Assembly (NCBI GenBank): GCA_041940305.1
Contig: JBGTSJ010000006.1
Span: 62,001 to 126,000, forward strand
Direction: 5' to 3'
From: JBGTSJ01 sp041940305
GTDB lineage: Bacteria > Planctomycetota > Planctomycetia > Planctomycetales > Planctomycetaceae
DNA length: 64,000 nt
The number at the start of each line of letters is the position of its first letter. Positions within the stretch are counted from its first letter, which is position 1. The position numbers and the translations under genes are program-made. This document shows positions 1 through 9,337 of the stretch, in pieces. The notes beneath the pieces are model-generated. The model saw only the letters and a list, made by a program, of their open reading frames with translations. It had not been told where the DNA came from and searched no databases.

Positions 1-701
1 AGCCGGTAGTTCGAGGAGAACTTTGCGGCCAATTCCGATCCGCCGAAATTGATGTCTTTCATCCCGAACCAGCTGCCCACTTTGTGAATCCACTGCTCCG
101 GCCCCAGCTGAAACTCCGGCAGACCGCGGCCCGCTTGAGGGAGCACGACCACCAGCCGCGAGTGTCGGGACTTGTTCTTGCCCGTCCCGGTCGTCCACTG
201 ATGACGGCAGATGATGCACTCGGTCTGGTTCAACTCTCCCTGGAGGACGTTGACCGAATTACGAGAATGGCCCCACTGAAACAGCGGGAGGCACGCGAGG
301 CGGGCGGACAGACGTTCGTGCATCTCGGGAGCAAACACGAACCCGCGTTGGGAGGCGAACTGCTGCATCGCCGCGGCGTACTTGCGGCTCGCGCGGACAC
401 CCAGCAGCACGACGGCTGCGACCAGCGTGCCGCCGATCAGCAGCGGCACGAACATCAGCAACGCTTCCGCCCCTTCGCCCGTCACAAAGGCGATCACCGC
501 CATAATGCCGAGCACGCCGACGATGCCGGCAATCATCGCGGGAATGGCCCAATGGGGGAGGGCTCCGCGGCCCGTGGCGATCTGGCCGGAGGTCCCGAGT
601 GCGGGCCCCTCGCAGACGGGGCAAGCGTCACCGGCACGCTCCACGGTCCAGACGTGGCCGGCTTCGCAATGCGAATACTGGATCGAATCATTCATGTCCA
701 T
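1..701 (-). CDS. Partial zinc-finger-like membrane protein of unknown function (C-terminus beyond window)
   Basis: The reading frame is open from an ATG at 701 to the left edge, so at least 233 residues are present and the C-terminus is missing. A second ATG lies two codons in (695). The N-terminus carries Cys and His residues spaced like a degenerate zinc ribbon (Cys12, Cys27, Cys30, with a GHVW motif between). Two hydrophobic segments follow, at about residues 51-72 and 80-100, then a soluble region containing a CxxC (ECIICRH) and a basic loop. The order of zinc motif, two helices and cytoplasmic domain is common in planctomycete proteins with no assigned role. I do not recognise the family, and no function is proposed. 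The gene is transcribed away from the secreted-protein gene that follows at 782-2362, on the same strand. Confidence 0.75.
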   Translation of the reverse strand, partial: MDMNDSIQYSHCEAGHVWTVERAGDACPVCEGPALGTSGQIATGRGALPHWAIPAMIAGIVGVLGIMAVIAFVTGEGAEALLMFVPLLIGGTLVAAVVLLGVRASRKYAAAMQQFASQRGFVFAPEMHERLSARLACLPLFQWGHSRNSVNVLQGELNQTECIICRHQWTTGTGKNKSRHSRLVVVLPQAGRGLPEFQLGPEQWIHKVGSWFGMKDINFGGSELAAKFSSNYR

Positions 702-781
702 TGGCCCGGAGACGGGAAAAAGATCCGGAAGTCCGCACTGCTCCTGCGCCCGACAAGGTCGGCCGGGGTCGGGGATCCTCG

Positions 782-2362
782 TCAATGTGCAGGCCGCAGC
801 CGTTCGTCCGCAAGGTCGAGGCGGTACATCACCTGGTTGTAGTCGTAGCGCGGCGTGGGATGCTTTGTCCCCGAGAACGTATGCGTGTACGTCCCCTCGA
901 AATAAATCAGGCGGCCCCCCTCCTGATCGAAGTACGCGTGATGGGTCGGGTTATAGAACGAATAGTCCTCGTGCGTGACGATCTTCACTCCCCTGGCCCA
1001 GGGGCCCTCTGGCTGTTCCGCTTCGAGGTACCACATTTCGCCCAGCAGCGAGTGACCATACGTTTCCAGGGCGATCATCACCCAGCGCTCGCGGAACTCG
1101 TTCCAGCGCACCGATCCGCCGTGGAGCAGAATCGATTCATTCGTCGCGGCATCGACCGTTCGCAGCCGGGATTCCCGCGGCGTCAGCTCTCCCGACTTCA
1201 CCAGGTCCTGTTCCTCTTTGGCAGAAACGATCCCCGTGTTGCGCTTCCATCCGTATTCCACAGCCCCTTCGTCAGTCCGTTCCAGATGCAGGTCGGCGAT
1301 ATCGAATCGCCGGCCCTCGGGCAGCGGCGAGAAGGCTTCGTAACGGGACGGGTCGGTCACTTCCTCCCACGCAGCACGGACGCGGACCAGAGGATACGGC
1401 ACGGCGAAGTAAATCCAGTCGCCGTCGTCCTCGGTGACGTGAAACGCCTGCCCCTGCGGATAGAGCAGGGCGTCGTTCGGAAACGGCACCACCGGCAGGA
1501 ACATCTCTGTCTCATCGTCGAACACCGCCAGACCGTGGGCGAGTCGCGTTCCGAGGTCCTGCATGACGGAATAGTGGCAAATCAGCCGTTCCGCACCGTC
1601 CGGACCGGGGACCGTGCAGACCCCATCGACCCACACCAGGCCTTTGCGATCCAGCTCAAACATCGGACGGCTGAAGCCGTCCTCCCCGGTAAAGTACCGC
1701 AGGTTGACTCCCTGCGCCGGATCCAGCCCCCCCTGATCGGGGAGTTCACTTACAGCGCCGGCGGTGCGGAACTGCCCAAGCAGGTATGACGCGCGGTTCG
1801 TGTCTCCCCAGAACCAGTGAAGCCGCCCCTGATACACGGCCGTCTGCACCGAATCCTGGCCGGTCACCTGCGCATTCAGCAGCGGCTCCTCGAGAGGAAC
1901 GTCGATTCCCAGGGCCACACTGTCCGCATAGATGCCGCCGCCCGTGACGCGGTACATCCGCTCCGCAATGTTGACTCGCGTGATTTCCAGAGTCGCCGAC
2001 TCACCGGCCGTGACGTCGACCGATGCCCCCCGGATGCCGAAGCCGTCGGCCGGGAACTCGTAGCCGTGACTGCTGATGCTGAAAAAGACCCTCCGACCCA
2101 TGAGGTCCGGTTCATCAATAGCAACGTAACCATTGCTGTCCGTGACAAACTCCAGACTGCTGGTCGTCTTGAGGACGACCAGCGGCACGCCGCGGCCGGT
2201 CATGTCGTCGACGATCCGGATGCCGAAGGGAGCAGGCCGCTCAGCCGGGATGGCAATCGACTCGACGGCAGGCTGGACGAGCATCACGGAGAGAACGAGG
2301 GCCGCTGCAGTCGTGGAGCAGCGGGAGTGCTGACGAAGTGCGGCGGAGGGCGTGTCGAACAC
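782..2362 (-). CDS. Secreted protein with Ig-like N-terminal domain and propeller-like body, unknown function
   Basis: 526 residues. The N-terminus is hydrophobic at about residues 18-38 and looks like a signal peptide, so export is likely. Residues 45-130 resemble a carboxypeptidase-regulatory or Ig-like fold (DSNGYVAID followed by a VTAGE segment). The rest (about 140-520) has repeated aromatic and glycine-rich strands, including a FWGDTNR motif and HWFW, as seen in DUF4185-like or glycosidase-like beta-propellers. That fold assignment is inference, and no catalytic residues are claimed. It is divergent from the secreted protein at 2509, with about 146 bp between the starts. A shorter start 34 residues in would remove part of the signal peptide, so the long start is preferred. 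Confidence 0.8.
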   Translation of the reverse strand: MFDTPSAALRQHSRCSTTAAALVLSVMLVQPAVESIAIPAERPAPFGIRIVDDMTGRGVPLVVLKTTSSLEFVTDSNGYVAIDEPDLMGRRVFFSISSHGYEFPADGFGIRGASVDVTAGESATLEITRVNIAERMYRVTGGGIYADSVALGIDVPLEEPLLNAQVTGQDSVQTAVYQGRLHWFWGDTNRASYLLGQFRTAGAVSELPDQGGLDPAQGVNLRYFTGEDGFSRPMFELDRKGLVWVDGVCTVPGPDGAERLICHYSVMQDLGTRLAHGLAVFDDETEMFLPVVPFPNDALLYPQGQAFHVTEDDGDWIYFAVPYPLVRVRAAWEEVTDPSRYEAFSPLPEGRRFDIADLHLERTDEGAVEYGWKRNTGIVSAKEEQDLVKSGELTPRESRLRTVDAATNESILLHGGSVRWNEFRERWVMIALETYGHSLLGEMWYLEAEQPEGPWARGVKIVTHEDYSFYNPTHHAYFDQEGGRLIYFEGTYTHTFSGTKHPTPRYDYNQVMYRLDLADERLRPAH

Positions 2363-2389
2363 GGGCGTCTCCAGTACAGTGCGTTCGAA

Positions 2390-2419
2390 TTGCGGACCGT
2401 TGCGCCCGGGTACGATACT
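2390..2419 (+). promoter_or_regulatory. Weak sigma70-like promoter candidate for the gene at 2509
   Basis: TTGCGG at 2390-2395 and GATACT at 2414-2419 are separated by 18 bp and lie about 90 bp upstream of the ATG at 2509. The match is moderate and the region is GC-rich, so this could be chance. Confidence 0.25.
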
Positions 2420-2508
2420 GGAACGGAGCGCGGGCCTGCCACGCCGTGGAAATCAAAAGCAGCGGCCCGACGGCGCCGAATCTCCGGAACGTTCAAACTG
2501 AACTGCGC

Positions 2509-3465
2509 ATGTCTCCTAATGCCCGAATCAGCCGCTCCGCCCTGATCCTGCTGCTGTCGGGCGGCTGCCTCGTGACGGCCGGCGCCGCTGACGGACCACC
2601 GGGCGATGCCACGATCCGTGCAGCGGCCGGTAAATCTGAGATCGTCATTACGACGACGACGCGACTGGCCGGGGCCATCCATTCGCTGACGTGGAACGGC
2701 CGCGAGTTCATCGACAGCTTTGATCACGGCCGGCAGTTGCAGTCGGCTTCCAATCTCGACGCGGGGCGGCCCATCGCCGCCGAAACCTTCAATCCCACGG
2801 AGGCGGGATCGCGGCGCGACGGGGCGGGAGCGACTTCGTCCAGCAGGCTTCTGCACCTCGTGGCGCGCGCCGATGAGCTGCAGACAACCACGCAGATGGC
2901 CTTCTGGTTGGCGCCCGGCGAGGAGTCCGGCGGCCATCCCGCTCGCAACGAGTCCGTCCTTTCCAACCATCTGCTGACGAAACGAGTTCGCATCGGCTAC
3001 GACGACCTGCCGCATGTCATTCAGTATCACGTGACGTTCTCGCTACCGGTCGGTGAAGAACATACCCATGCCGTATTCGAAGTCGTGACGGGCTACATGC
3101 CGGCGGAGTTCGAGAAGTTCTGGCGGCTGGACGTCGAGAAGCAGGAGTTGCAGCCGTTGACGGACGGTCCCGGCGAGCAGGCCGACCCGGTGGTGCTCGC
3201 AACGAGTTCGGGCAGCCATGCCATGGGCGTCTACTCACCGGAGCAACCGTCGCCCGGCTGGGAAGGCGTCGGCTACGGACGCTTCCGGTTTCCCGAGGCG
3301 AACGTCGTCAAGTGGAACTGCGTGTTCCGGGTGGGGAACGGCCGCGATCCGATTGAGCAGCGGGATTACTCGTTCCGGGCCTTCGTGGTCGTGGGAGACC
3401 GGGAGACCGTGCGAGCGAATCTGGTCGAACTGCAGAGACGCGCGGCGGCGGGCGAGCTGGACTGA
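2509..3465 (+). CDS. Secreted protein of unknown function
   Basis: 318 residues from the ATG at 2509. An upstream extension to 2338 is open but looks non-coding and would bury the signal peptide. Residues 8-26 are a typical signal peptide ending near TAGAADG. The mature part is rich in beta-strand patterns (TTTTRLAGAIHSLTWNGREFIDS near the start, then alternating hydrophobic strands) and ends with a short helix. The N-terminal pattern of a sugar- or ring-shaped beta-sandwich, as in aldose epimerases, is a weak impression only. I do not recognise the family. It is followed 76 bp later by L-fuconate dehydratase on the same strand, so cotranscription is possible and a role in carbohydrate handling is conceivable but unproven. 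Confidence 0.75.
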   Translation: MSPNARISRSALILLLSGGCLVTAGAADGPPGDATIRAAAGKSEIVITTTTRLAGAIHSLTWNGREFIDSFDHGRQLQSASNLDAGRPIAAETFNPTEAGSRRDGAGATSSSRLLHLVARADELQTTTQMAFWLAPGEESGGHPARNESVLSNHLLTKRVRIGYDDLPHVIQYHVTFSLPVGEEHTHAVFEVVTGYMPAEFEKFWRLDVEKQELQPLTDGPGEQADPVVLATSSGSHAMGVYSPEQPSPGWEGVGYGRFRFPEANVVKWNCVFRVGNGRDPIEQRDYSFRAFVVVGDRETVRANLVELQRRAAAGELD

Positions 3466-3541
3466 GTGGGGACGCGTGCGAGACGCCGCTAAACTGCGCG
3501 GCGATTGAACGACCGCGCCACTCCAGCTGATTTTGAACCGA

Positions 3542-4843
3542 ATGACCACAATTACACGCGTTACTGCGCGGGATATCCGGTTTCCCACCTCCCGCGGGCT
3601 GCACGGGTCGGATGCGATGAATCCCGACCCCGACTACTCCGCCGCGTACGTGGTGCTCGAGACCGACCATCCGGACGGCCTCGCCGGGCATGGGATGACC
3701 TTCACCATCGGCCGCGGAAACGAACTCTGCGTGCGGGGGATCGAAGCGCTCGCGCCGCTCGTCATGGGGCGGTCCCTCGAATCGATCGCCGACGACATGG
3801 GCGCGTTCTGGCGGGCCATTACGGGCGACAGCCAGTTGCGCTGGGTCGGTCCGGAGAAGGGGGTGATTCATCTCGCAACGGCGGCGGTCGTCAATGCCGT
3901 GTGGGATCTGTACGCCAAATCAGAAGGCAAACCGCTCTGGCGGCTGCTGGCCGACATGACGCCCGAGCAAATCGTGCGGTGCATTGACTTCCGCTACATC
4001 ACCGATGCACTCACGCCCAATGAGGCACAGCAGATCCTCCAGCGTCACGCGGATTCCAGACCGAAGCGAATTGCCGCACTCGAAGAGCACGGTTACCCCG
4101 CATACACGACATCGGCCGGCTGGCTGGGCTACAGCGACGAGCAGCTGCGACAACTTTGCCGCGACTGCCTGGCGGACGGGTGGTCGATGTTCAAGATCAA
4201 GGTTGGCCGCGACCTCGCGGACGACCTGCGACGCTGCCGCATCATCCGCGAAGAGATCGGCCCCGACCGGCGGCTGATGGTGGATGCCAACCAGGTCTGG
4301 GAAGTGGACCAGGCAATCGACTGGATGCGGCAGCTGGCGGTGTTCCGTCCGTGGTTCATCGAGGAGCCGATCAGCCCGGACGACATCCTCGGCCACGCCT
4401 GCATCGCGCAGGCGGTCAAGCCCATCAAGGTCGCCACGGGAGAGCACTGCGCTAACCGGGTGATGTTCAAACAGTTCCTGCAGTCCGGCGCAATCGGCGT
4501 CTGCCAGATCGACAGCTGCCGGATCGGCGGCGTCAACGAGATTCTGGCCGTACTGTTGATGGCTGCCAAATACGGCGTGCCGGTCTGCCCGCACGCCGGC
4601 GGTGTCGGCCTGTGCGAATACGTGCAGCACCTGGCGATGTTCGATTACATCGCGGTCAGCGCCTCGCTGGAGGACCGCGTTTGCGAATACGCGGCCCACC
4701 TGCACGAGCACTTCCTGCATCCGGTCGTCCTGCGGAACGGCCGCTACATGCCGCCGACCGCCCCCGGCTACAGCATCGAAATGCACCCGGCGTCGCTGGC
4801 GGACCACGAGTTTCCAGGCGGGGCCGTGTGGAAATCGGCGTGA
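3542..4843 (+). CDS. L-fuconate dehydratase (enolase superfamily)
   Basis: 433 residues from the ATG at 3542; an in-frame TTG at 3533 is less likely. The protein is a full-length member of the mandelate racemase/muconate lactonising branch and strongly resembles bacterial FucD and human ENOSF1. It is predicted to dehydrate L-fuconate to 2-keto-3-deoxy-L-fuconate in the cytoplasm. Visible active-site residues are the KxK motif at 218-220 (FKIKVG), metal ligands Asp248 (VDAN), Glu274 (FIEEP) and Glu301 (TGEH), and the general-acid/base His351 (CPHAGG). The FucD-type capping segment VGPEKGV is present near residue 102. An HpcH/HpaI aldolase lies 2.5 kb away on the other strand. The stop is only 17 bp from the convergent PilZ gene. 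Confidence 0.92.
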   Translation: MTTITRVTARDIRFPTSRGLHGSDAMNPDPDYSAAYVVLETDHPDGLAGHGMTFTIGRGNELCVRGIEALAPLVMGRSLESIADDMGAFWRAITGDSQLRWVGPEKGVIHLATAAVVNAVWDLYAKSEGKPLWRLLADMTPEQIVRCIDFRYITDALTPNEAQQILQRHADSRPKRIAALEEHGYPAYTTSAGWLGYSDEQLRQLCRDCLADGWSMFKIKVGRDLADDLRRCRIIREEIGPDRRLMVDANQVWEVDQAIDWMRQLAVFRPWFIEEPISPDDILGHACIAQAVKPIKVATGEHCANRVMFKQFLQSGAIGVCQIDSCRIGGVNEILAVLLMAAKYGVPVCPHAGGVGLCEYVQHLAMFDYIAVSASLEDRVCEYAAHLHEHFLHPVVLRNGRYMPPTAPGYSIEMHPASLADHEFPGGAVWKSA

Positions 4844-4860
4844 GCCCTTCGCGGCATCGG

Positions 4861-5514
4861 TCACGCGCCGCCGCGCAGTGAGCGCAGGTACGCCGACAGT
4901 CGGACGCCGTCCTCTTCGGGCAACTCGCAGCCCAGCAGTTCCTGGTTGCCGGCGTGCGGCGCCTGCCAGCGGACAATGCCCGAGACGATGGGACGCGTAT
5001 CCGGCCGGGACGCGTCAATCAACGCGATTTCATCTCCGCTGACCGCCGGAAAGTCCGACGCAATCAAAATACCGGAGCGCGAGTAATTCAGCAGGCAGGC
5101 CGAGTGGGTCCGGCGGCGGCGCGGGCTGTAGAGGCGGCAACTCCAGTCGCAATCGTACCGCAGTTCCTTCCGGAGATCGGACCAGTAGTGCCCGACCACG
5201 TCGTAGGACAGGGCGCGGTTGAGGAACACGCCAACCACAAACCTCTCCGGATGGTCCAACTGCCAGTGCACCTGGCCGCGGACCGAGCAGGAGAAGTCGA
5301 AGAGGGTGCTGCGGAGTTCCAGTTCGACCATCGTTCCGAGCTGGACAATTCCGTCGATCTGGAGTTTCAGGTCACGCGGGGACATCTCCAGAATGGCGCC
5401 CCCGACCGGCGCGCAGCTGGGGGCCCATAGCGTGGCCTCCAGCCCGTGCAGCGGCAGGCCGAAATCACTCAGCCTGGATGCGGCAACGGTCGGCGAGCTG
5501 CGCAGGGCGGGCAT
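4861..5514 (-). CDS. PilZ-domain protein (predicted c-di-GMP binding)
   Basis: 217 residues, cytoplasmic, no signal peptide. The second half shows the two PilZ signatures: an RxxxR element (RKELR, 115-119) and NYSRSG at 143-148, which fits the D/NxSxxG motif, about 25 residues apart as expected. The first half (about 25-100) has strand spacing like a PilZ barrel but lacks the arginines, so the protein may be a tandem with a degenerate N-terminal copy. PilZ proteins bind cyclic di-GMP and pass the signal to motility, secretion or polysaccharide machinery. No diguanylate cyclase or phosphodiesterase lies in this window, so the partner is unknown. It is convergent with the fuconate dehydratase gene. 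Confidence 0.82.
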   Translation of the reverse strand: MPALRSSPTVAASRLSDFGLPLHGLEATLWAPSCAPVGGAILEMSPRDLKLQIDGIVQLGTMVELELRSTLFDFSCSVRGQVHWQLDHPERFVVGVFLNRALSYDVVGHYWSDLRKELRYDCDWSCRLYSPRRRRTHSACLLNYSRSGILIASDFPAVSGDEIALIDASRPDTRPIVSGIVRWQAPHAGNQELLGCELPEEDGVRLSAYLRSLRGGA

Positions 5515-5691
5515 ACGGTCGCGGGGTGAAAACGACGGGGTTCGGCTGAAGCCTATCGTCTAATCGGCGGCCGGCCCGAAACGGCATCAACTGCGGCGAC
5601 GGATTCACCCCCCCGGAATTGCCGTCTGGCGCGATCGGACGGATTGTGCGGATGGTCGGGGCCGGTTCCCGGCCGGGATGCCGCATTCCGA

Positions 5692-7272
5692 TCAGAGCCT
5701 GTTCAACAGATCGAGAGCATGCGCCTCGAAGATCGCCTGCCACTCCGGCGCGAGGATGCAGTCGCTGTCCTCCTGGGCGTTCCCCACGTTCTGCAACTGC
5801 TCGCTCGTCGGCGCATAATAGATGTATCCGTTGGTGTAGCCGGCGATGAATGTCTGCTCATGCGGCGACGCCTCTTTGAGGTTCAGGCCGATCTGCACCG
5901 TGAGTTCTCCGGGGAACGTTACCATCACGAACTCGCCGATCCGCACGCCCACGACTTCCACATCCACCGTCCGCTTGCCGGCCGCCACATTCTGGGCCTG
6001 ATGCTTGTGCAGCAGCGCGAGGTTCGTCTGCACGCGCGTCAACTGCTCCATCGTGAGGATGTTCTCGATGTACTGCTCCATGTTGCGGCGGTTTTCGGCG
6101 TCCAGCCTCTTGAGATCGTCGCGGCCGATCGCCTCTTCCTGCAGATACCGCTGGGCGTAGTATGAGGGAAACTCCTCCGACGCGCTGTACTTCACGAACA
6201 GCGGCAGGAAGGTCTTGAGGCTGAGACTCGTGCCCTTGAGCGAGCGGAGCAGCCGTTCCTGTTCCGCCTGCATGTCGGCGATCCGCTGGGCGAGGTCGGC
6301 ACGCGGCAGCTCGATGGTGGTATGCATGACCTTGAGCCGCGCGTCCTCAGTGGTCTGAATGTCATTCAGTCCCCGCAGCGCGCTGAGTCCCAACATGTTG
6401 CCGAACGGCTCCGCGTCGCGCGGATGATCGACGTCCTTGTAAAAGACCGGATTGATGTCTCCCCCGCAGCCCTGTACGAACAACGCCACCGATCCGTCAC
6501 CGCTGTTCTCCTCAATCACTTTGGACGAGAACCCGGTGATATCGGCCGTATTGCCGCCGCTCGGCACTCCCTGAATCGGATGGCAGGCAAAGTTGTACAC
6601 GACCGCGACGGTGCCGCCGTCGTCGGCGACGAGCTTGAGCAGGCCGATCTCGGGGTCGATGGGACCGACCTCAGCGACGGCTTCGTCGGGGGGCATCGAA
6701 TAGGCATGCCGCACGTCGATCTCGCGGCCATCCTTCAGCTTCAGCCTGCGGTTCTCCGAGATGCGGTCTTCATGGCCCGTCCCGACACCGACAGTGACTG
6801 GCGCCATATTGGCCGCCGCCTGTTGCACCGCCTGAAAGGTCCGTTCGTCCACGTCCTCGCAGACGACCCCGTGACAATGGCTCGCATTGATCATCACGTG
6901 CTCGGGTCGAATTCCCAGTTCCCCCTCGATCCGCGAGCGCACCTTGCCAAGATAGTCGTTCTTGATGTACCCGATCTCCCCGATCGCGACCGCATCCACC
7001 GTGACGATCACAGCCGTCGTCTCTTCGTCGGAGATCACCAGTGCCCGCGCATGCAGCAAATCATTAACCGGGCCGGCATCGTAATTTGTGATGTCCACCT
7101 TGGCCGCTCCTGCACGCAATCCGGCGGCATGGGCAGCACGCTCGCTCAACAGGATGAGAGCGAGGCAGGACAACAGGAGAGTCGGTTTTGTGCCGGGCCT
7201 GCTCCGAAGGATTCTGAGAGCGCGCAAGATGGTTTTCCCCAGTTGATCAATCGGTCGCAATGTGTGATCCAT
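5692..7272 (-). CDS. Neutral/alkaline ceramidase-like secreted protein
   Basis: 526 residues. A basic N-terminus and hydrophobic stretch (about 28-46) end in AHA, a plausible signal-peptidase site near residue 49, so the protein is probably exported. The mature part resembles the N-terminal domain of neutral ceramidases: an early AGAAKVDIT strand, NASHCHG, FACHP, and a GCGGDINP segment that in the family forms the zinc and substrate site. Planctomycetes carry many such paralogues whose substrates are not ceramide in any proven case, so only hydrolase of this fold is claimed. It reads toward the PilZ gene and lies 69 bp after the aldolase gene on the same strand, so these two may share a transcript. 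Confidence 0.8.
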   Translation of the reverse strand: MDHTLRPIDQLGKTILRALRILRSRPGTKPTLLLSCLALILLSERAAHAAGLRAGAAKVDITNYDAGPVNDLLHARALVISDEETTAVIVTVDAVAIGEIGYIKNDYLGKVRSRIEGELGIRPEHVMINASHCHGVVCEDVDERTFQAVQQAAANMAPVTVGVGTGHEDRISENRRLKLKDGREIDVRHAYSMPPDEAVAEVGPIDPEIGLLKLVADDGGTVAVVYNFACHPIQGVPSGGNTADITGFSSKVIEENSGDGSVALFVQGCGGDINPVFYKDVDHPRDAEPFGNMLGLSALRGLNDIQTTEDARLKVMHTTIELPRADLAQRIADMQAEQERLLRSLKGTSLSLKTFLPLFVKYSASEEFPSYYAQRYLQEEAIGRDDLKRLDAENRRNMEQYIENILTMEQLTRVQTNLALLHKHQAQNVAAGKRTVDVEVVGVRIGEFVMVTFPGELTVQIGLNLKEASPHEQTFIAGYTNGYIYYAPTSEQLQNVGNAQEDSDCILAPEWQAIFEAHALDLLNRL

Positions 7273-7341
7273 CAGACGAAGCGGCTTGTTGAGTCACGCG
7301 CACGTGCCATGCGATAGTCGAACGCGACACTCACCCGAGAC

Positions 7342-8139
7342 TTAGTACCGCGCCAACTCCCCCTGCCGTGGCTTCATGTCCAGCGCCGCCGTCCACTGCT
7401 GCGCGGTGTGCGTCATCATCCGCAGTTCACTTCCCAGGGCGATGAACTGCCACCCCTCGGCGATCCGCTGTTTCACCGCTTCAATCGACTGCACATGCAG
7501 CCCGACCGGCGTGCCCACCTTCTTTCCGGCGGCCAGCACACGCTGCAGCATGGATTCGAATGCGTCCGGCGAAGGGTCGACGCCGTCGGCGTTGCGCATC
7601 TGGGCCGTCAGGTCGACGGGGCCGACGAAGATCGCGTCCACACCCGGCAGGCTGTAGATCGCTTCGGCGTTCTTCACCCCCTCTGGCGACTCCGTCTGCA
7701 GAATGACGAGAATCTCATCGTTGGCCCGCTTGAAGTAATCGCTCGGCGACGCATCGAAGTTAATCGCGTGCAGCGTACCCCCCAGCGAGCGGGTGCCGGT
7801 CGGCGGGTACTTCGCGGCTGCGATCGCCTCCCGCGCCTGTTCCACGGTGTTGACCATCGGCACGACGATCCCGAACGCCCCGGCATCCAGCACCCGCTTG
7901 ATCAGGTCGTGATCGCCGCGCGGCACGCGGGCCAGCGGAACGCACCCGGCATCCGCGATCGCACCAAATAGTGCGCCGGCCTGGCTCCAGTCGATGGGCG
8001 AATGCTCCATGTCGACGGTCAGCCAGGGAAAGCCGGTCCGCGCCATCACGCGCGTCGCCATCAGATCGCCGGTCGACAGCCACGTGCCGACCTGCGGGAG
8101 ACCGTCGCGCAGCGCGGCCTTAACGGGATTCTTTTTCAT
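7342..8139 (-). CDS. HpcH/HpaI-family aldolase (2-keto-3-deoxy acid aldolase-like)
   Basis: 265 residues, the usual length for class II pyruvate aldolases of the HpcH/HpaI family. Family marks are VDMEHSP (active-site histidine), the RVPRGD arginine region, QTESPEGV with the metal-binding glutamate, and FVGPVDL with the metal-binding aspartate. The reaction is reversible cleavage of a 2-keto-3-deoxy acid to pyruvate and an aldehyde. KDR and HHED aldolases both belong here, so the substrate cannot be read from the sequence. With L-fuconate dehydratase 2.5 kb away, cleavage of a deoxy-sugar keto acid is a reasonable inference. The start at 8139 follows a purine-poor leader, and no alternative start is better. 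Confidence 0.9.
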   Translation of the reverse strand: MKKNPVKAALRDGLPQVGTWLSTGDLMATRVMARTGFPWLTVDMEHSPIDWSQAGALFGAIADAGCVPLARVPRGDHDLIKRVLDAGAFGIVVPMVNTVEQAREAIAAAKYPPTGTRSLGGTLHAINFDASPSDYFKRANDEILVILQTESPEGVKNAEAIYSLPGVDAIFVGPVDLTAQMRNADGVDPSPDAFESMLQRVLAAGKKVGTPVGLHVQSIEAVKQRIAEGWQFIALGSELRMMTHTAQQWTAALDMKPRQGELARY

Positions 8140-8222
8140 CGTGGTCAGTCGATCAGAGTAACGGTCCGTTTACGGACGCCACTGTCGCCAAACCATCTCC
8201 TCGTCGCAAGCGACGACTGCCC

Positions 8223-8251
8223 TTCGATGCCGCCGGAGGGATCGATATACT
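8223..8251 (+). promoter_or_regulatory. Candidate sigma70-like promoter for the phosphatase gene at 8301
   Basis: TTCGAT (8223-8228) and TATACT (8246-8251) are separated by 17 bp. The -10 matches the consensus well and the -35 poorly. It lies 50 bp upstream of the ATG at 8301, in the gap shared with the divergent aldolase gene. Confidence 0.4.
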
Positions 8252-8300
8252 TCGCCCGACCGCAAGACGACGATAGAACAGGCGACTTCAGGAGACGTTA

Positions 8301-9284
8301 ATGGCGAAGGATTACGCAAGAGAACTGGAAATCGGCATCGAAGCTGTCCGCCGCGCGGCGCGGGTCTGCCAGTCGGTACAGGCCCAGATTACGCAGGACG
8401 TCCTCGAAAAGAAGGACAAGAGCCCCGTCACGGTCGCGGATTACGCCAGCCAGGCCGCCGTCTGCCACGCGCTCCGCGAGGCCTTTCCCGATGATCCGGT
8501 CATCGGCGAAGAGGACGCGGCCGCGCTGCGGGCCGACGATCAGCAGCCGTTCCGCACCCGCGTCCACGAAGAACTCGCCAAAGCGGGGCTCGACGGAACC
8601 GAGGACGCCATTCTCAGCTGGATCGACCACGGCGGACACGGCGAATACTGCCGCCGCTTCTGGACGCTCGATCCCATCGACGGCACCAAGGGCTTCCTGC
8701 GATCGGAGCAGTACGCAGTCTCACTGGCTCTGATCGTGGACGGAACGATCCAAGTCGCCGTGCTGGGATGTCCCAACCTGCCGCGGCCCGATGGCGGCAA
8801 GGGATGCCTCTTCACGGCCATCCGCGGACACGGGGCCTGGTTGCACCCGCTCGAGCAGACTGGAGCAGCACCGCAGCCGGTGAAGGTCAGTTCCAAAACC
8901 GACTCGCGGCAGGCCCGCTTCTGCGAGTCCGTGGAGTCCGGACACAGTTCGCACGACCACTCCGCCCGCGTGGCGGAACTGCTCGGGATCACGGCGGAGC
9001 CCGCCCGGCTCGACAGCCAGGCCAAGTACGGCGTCGTCGCCGCCGGCGAGGCGGATATCTACCTCCGCCTCCCCACGCGCGCCGACTATCACGAGAAGAT
9101 CTGGGACCACGCCGGCGGCGTCCTGGTCGTGGAAGAAGCCGGCGGCCGGGTTACCGACGTCGCCGGCCAGCCCCTCAACTTCACCCTCGGCCGCGAACTC
9201 CGCGAGAACCGCGGCGTCATCGTCACCAACGGCCCCCTCCACGACGCTGTGCTGGCGGCGCTGCGTGAAGTCGGGGTGCAGTAA
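8301..9284 (+). CDS. 3'(2'),5'-bisphosphate nucleotidase (CysQ/Hal2-type, inositol monophosphatase superfamily)
   Basis: 327 residues, within the size range of Hal2-like enzymes and longer than enterobacterial CysQ. Lithium-sensitive phosphatase motifs are clear: SPVTVADYA near 41-49, GEED at 69-72, DPIDGT at 124-129 and WDHAGG at 268-273, which together hold the magnesium ions and substrate phosphate. The predicted role is removing the 3' phosphate of PAP from sulfate assimilation and sulfotransfer, or of another small phosphate such as an inositol phosphate. An SD-like GGAG lies just upstream (caggagacgtta then ATG). It is divergent from the aldolase gene, with 161 bp between. Hal2-type rather than SuhB-type is favoured by the length and the long insert at about 75-115. 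Confidence 0.9.
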   Translation: MAKDYARELEIGIEAVRRAARVCQSVQAQITQDVLEKKDKSPVTVADYASQAAVCHALREAFPDDPVIGEEDAAALRADDQQPFRTRVHEELAKAGLDGTEDAILSWIDHGGHGEYCRRFWTLDPIDGTKGFLRSEQYAVSLALIVDGTIQVAVLGCPNLPRPDGGKGCLFTAIRGHGAWLHPLEQTGAAPQPVKVSSKTDSRQARFCESVESGHSSHDHSARVAELLGITAEPARLDSQAKYGVVAAGEADIYLRLPTRADYHEKIWDHAGGVLVVEEAGGRVTDVAGQPLNFTLGRELRENRGVIVTNGPLHDAVLAALREVGVQ

Positions 9285-9337
9285 GCCGCGCGTGCAGCTG
9301 GCGGACGGAGGCCGCCGTTTCCGAACGTGCACAATCC

